From positions 5,022,001 through 5,086,000 of the forward strand of contig NZ_LT670819.1 of NCBI RefSeq assembly GCF_900129855.1: a DNA stretch of 64,000 nucleotides, written 5' to 3'. Source of the stretch: Streptomyces sp. 3214.6 (GTDB lineage Bacteria; Actinomycetota; Actinomycetes; Streptomycetales; Streptomycetaceae). Positions 62,952 through 64,000 of this stretch are shown piece by piece. Both the position numbers and the translations under genes were made by a program. Positions within the stretch are counted from its first letter, which is position 1; each line of letters begins with the position of its first letter. The notes beneath the pieces are model-generated. The model made no database searches. It saw nothing but the letters and a program-made list of their open reading frames with translations, and was not told the DNA's origin.

Positions 62952-64000
62952 TTGGCCACCGGCTCTAGGACCTCCCGGCCGCCGAGGTACGGGCGCAGCA
63001 CCTCGGGCACGTACACGGAACCGTCGGCCTGCTGGTGGTTCTCCAGGATCGCGACGATCGTGCGCGGGACGGCGCACAGCGTGCCGTTCAGCGTGGCCAG
63101 CGGGCGGACCTGCTTGCCCTCGCGGACGCGGATCGACAGACGGCGGGACTGGAACTCGGTGCAGTCCGAGGTCGAGGTCAGCTCGCGGTACTTGCCCTGG
63201 GTGGGGATCCACGCCTCGCAGTCGAACTTGCGGGCGGCCGAGGAGCCGAGGTCACCGGTGGCGACGTCGATGACGCGGAACGGCAGCTCCAGCGAGGACA
63301 GCCACTGCTTCTCCCACGCCAGCAGCCGCTGATGTTCGGCCGTCGAGTCCTCGGGCGTGACGTACGAGAACATCTCGACCTTGTCGAACTGGTGGACGCG
63401 GAAGATGCCCTTGGTGTCCTTGCCGTGCGAGCCGGCCTCGCGGCGGAAGCAGGGCGAGAAGCCCGCGTAGCGCAGTGGGAGCTTGTCCGCGTCGATGATC
63501 TCGTCCATGTGGTACGCGGCGAGGGGGACCTCGGAGGTGCCGACGAGGTAGAGGTCGTCCTTGTCGAGGTGGTAGACGTCCTGGGCGGCCTGGCCGAGGA
63601 AGCCGGTGCCCGCCATGGACTGCGGACGCACCAGCGCGGGGGTGAGCATCGGCGTGAAGCCGGCCGCCGTGGCCTGCGCGATCGCCGCGTTCACCAGGGC
63701 CAGCTCCAGCAGGGCGCCGACGCCGGTGAGGAAGTAGAAGCGGGAGCCGGAGACCTTCGCGCCGCGCTCGACGTCGATCGCGCCGAGGAGCTGGCCGAGC
63801 TCCAGGTGGTCCTTGGGCTCGAAGCCCTCGGCGCCGAAGTCGCGGATCGTGCCGTGCGTCTCGAGGGTGACGAAGTCCTCCTCGCCGCCCACGGGCACGT
63901 CGGGGTGCACGAGGTTGCCGAGCCGCTGCAGGAGCTCCTGGGTCTCGGCGTCGGCGGCGTCACGCTCGGCGTCGGCGGCCTTGACGTCGGCGGCGAGCTG
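62948..64000 (-). CDS. serS: seryl-tRNA synthetase (partial, 5' end beyond window)
   Basis: About 350 C-terminal residues of SerRS; the start lies past the right edge. The N-terminal coiled-coil arm is partly visible (QLAADVKAADAERDAADAETQELLQRLGNLVHPDVPVG). The class II core shows TGVGALLELALVNAA, LYLVGTSEVPLAAYH (motif 2 region), FSPCFRREAGSHGKDTKGIFRVHQFDKVEMF, and the C-terminal NGTLCAVPRTIVAILENHQ (motif 3). It charges tRNA-Ser, one of which lies just downstream. Confidence 0.96.
   Translation of the reverse strand, partial: QLAADVKAADAERDAADAETQELLQRLGNLVHPDVPVGGEEDFVTLETHGTIRDFGAEGFEPKDHLELGQLLGAIDVERGAKVSGSRFYFLTGVGALLELALVNAAIAQATAAGFTPMLTPALVRPQSMAGTGFLGQAAQDVYHLDKDDLYLVGTSEVPLAAYHMDEIIDADKLPLRYAGFSPCFRREAGSHGKDTKGIFRVHQFDKVEMFSYVTPEDSTAEHQRLLAWEKQWLSSLELPFRVIDVATGDLGSSAARKFDCEAWIPTQGKYRELTSTSDCTEFQSRRLSIRVREGKQVRPLATLNGTLCAVPRTIVAILENHQQADGSVYVPEVLRPYLGGREVLEPVAK

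Overview
The window reads as a piece of a Streptomyces chromosome close to the origin of replication. GC content is very high, start codons are often GTG or TTG, and rare TTA codons sit mainly in regulators. Marker genes are ssgR/ssgA, femX, ssb with its ribosomal partners, dnaB, and a Rex-controlled cydA-cydB-cydCD cluster. From memory, the gene order follows the core region of S. coelicolor from about SCO3897 to SCO3961; this is synteny by recollection, not a search. Eleven perfect copies of the ParB site parS (GTTTCACGTGAAAC) and three degenerate ones lie between positions 5 and 54346, as expected within the origin-proximal parS field.

Left part (1-15.4 kb): a small anchored protein, an MFS transporter, inositol-phosphate synthase behind a PadR regulator with a perfect 21-bp operator, a class A penicillin-binding protein, a GT87-type membrane glycosyltransferase, an alanine-racemase-like protein, FemX, and the operon rpsF-ssb-rpsR-rplI. 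A MATE exporter and dnaB diverge from a spacer that carries a dense cluster of DnaA-box-like 9-mers.

Accessory patch (16.85-22.6 kb): directly after dnaB come fragments that look like a multiply deleted Tn5053/Tn7-type transposon, then a divergent SDR/LysR pair, an aminoglycoside-phosphotransferase-like kinase and an insertion-sequence transposase preceded by a fold-back hairpin. Core genes resume after it.

Middle part (22.6-45 kb): serine hydrolase, GNAT, a MarR/MFS divergent pair, a second GNAT, a flavohemoprotein with a long disordered N-terminus, a Nudix protein, LysR, a PLP lyase plus low-molecular-weight phosphatase operon, the sporulation genes ssgR and ssgA, a YibE/F transporter-like protein, thiC under a TPP riboswitch whose variable arm holds decayed parS copies, an 84-bp tetranucleotide repeat, a metallophosphoesterase, a 1.1-kb spacer without a recognisable gene, and a LacI regulator.

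Right part (45-64 kb): hisC-like aminotransferase, the cytochrome bd operon with a Rex operator, a fused CydDC-type ABC exporter whose likely start codon lies inside a parS site, two HAD phosphatases, an F420-type oxidoreductase, the RNA 2'-phosphotransferase KptA beside a second DnaA-box cluster, a hydrolase-SDR fusion, a four-gene ABC transporter operon, tRNA-Ser(GCT), and the 3' part of serS running off the right edge.

The most interesting layer is how chromosome-segregation and initiation sites are woven into gene expression signals: parS at the tip of palindromic terminators, over a start codon, inside a coding region and inside a riboswitch arm, plus two DnaA-box clusters away from oriC.
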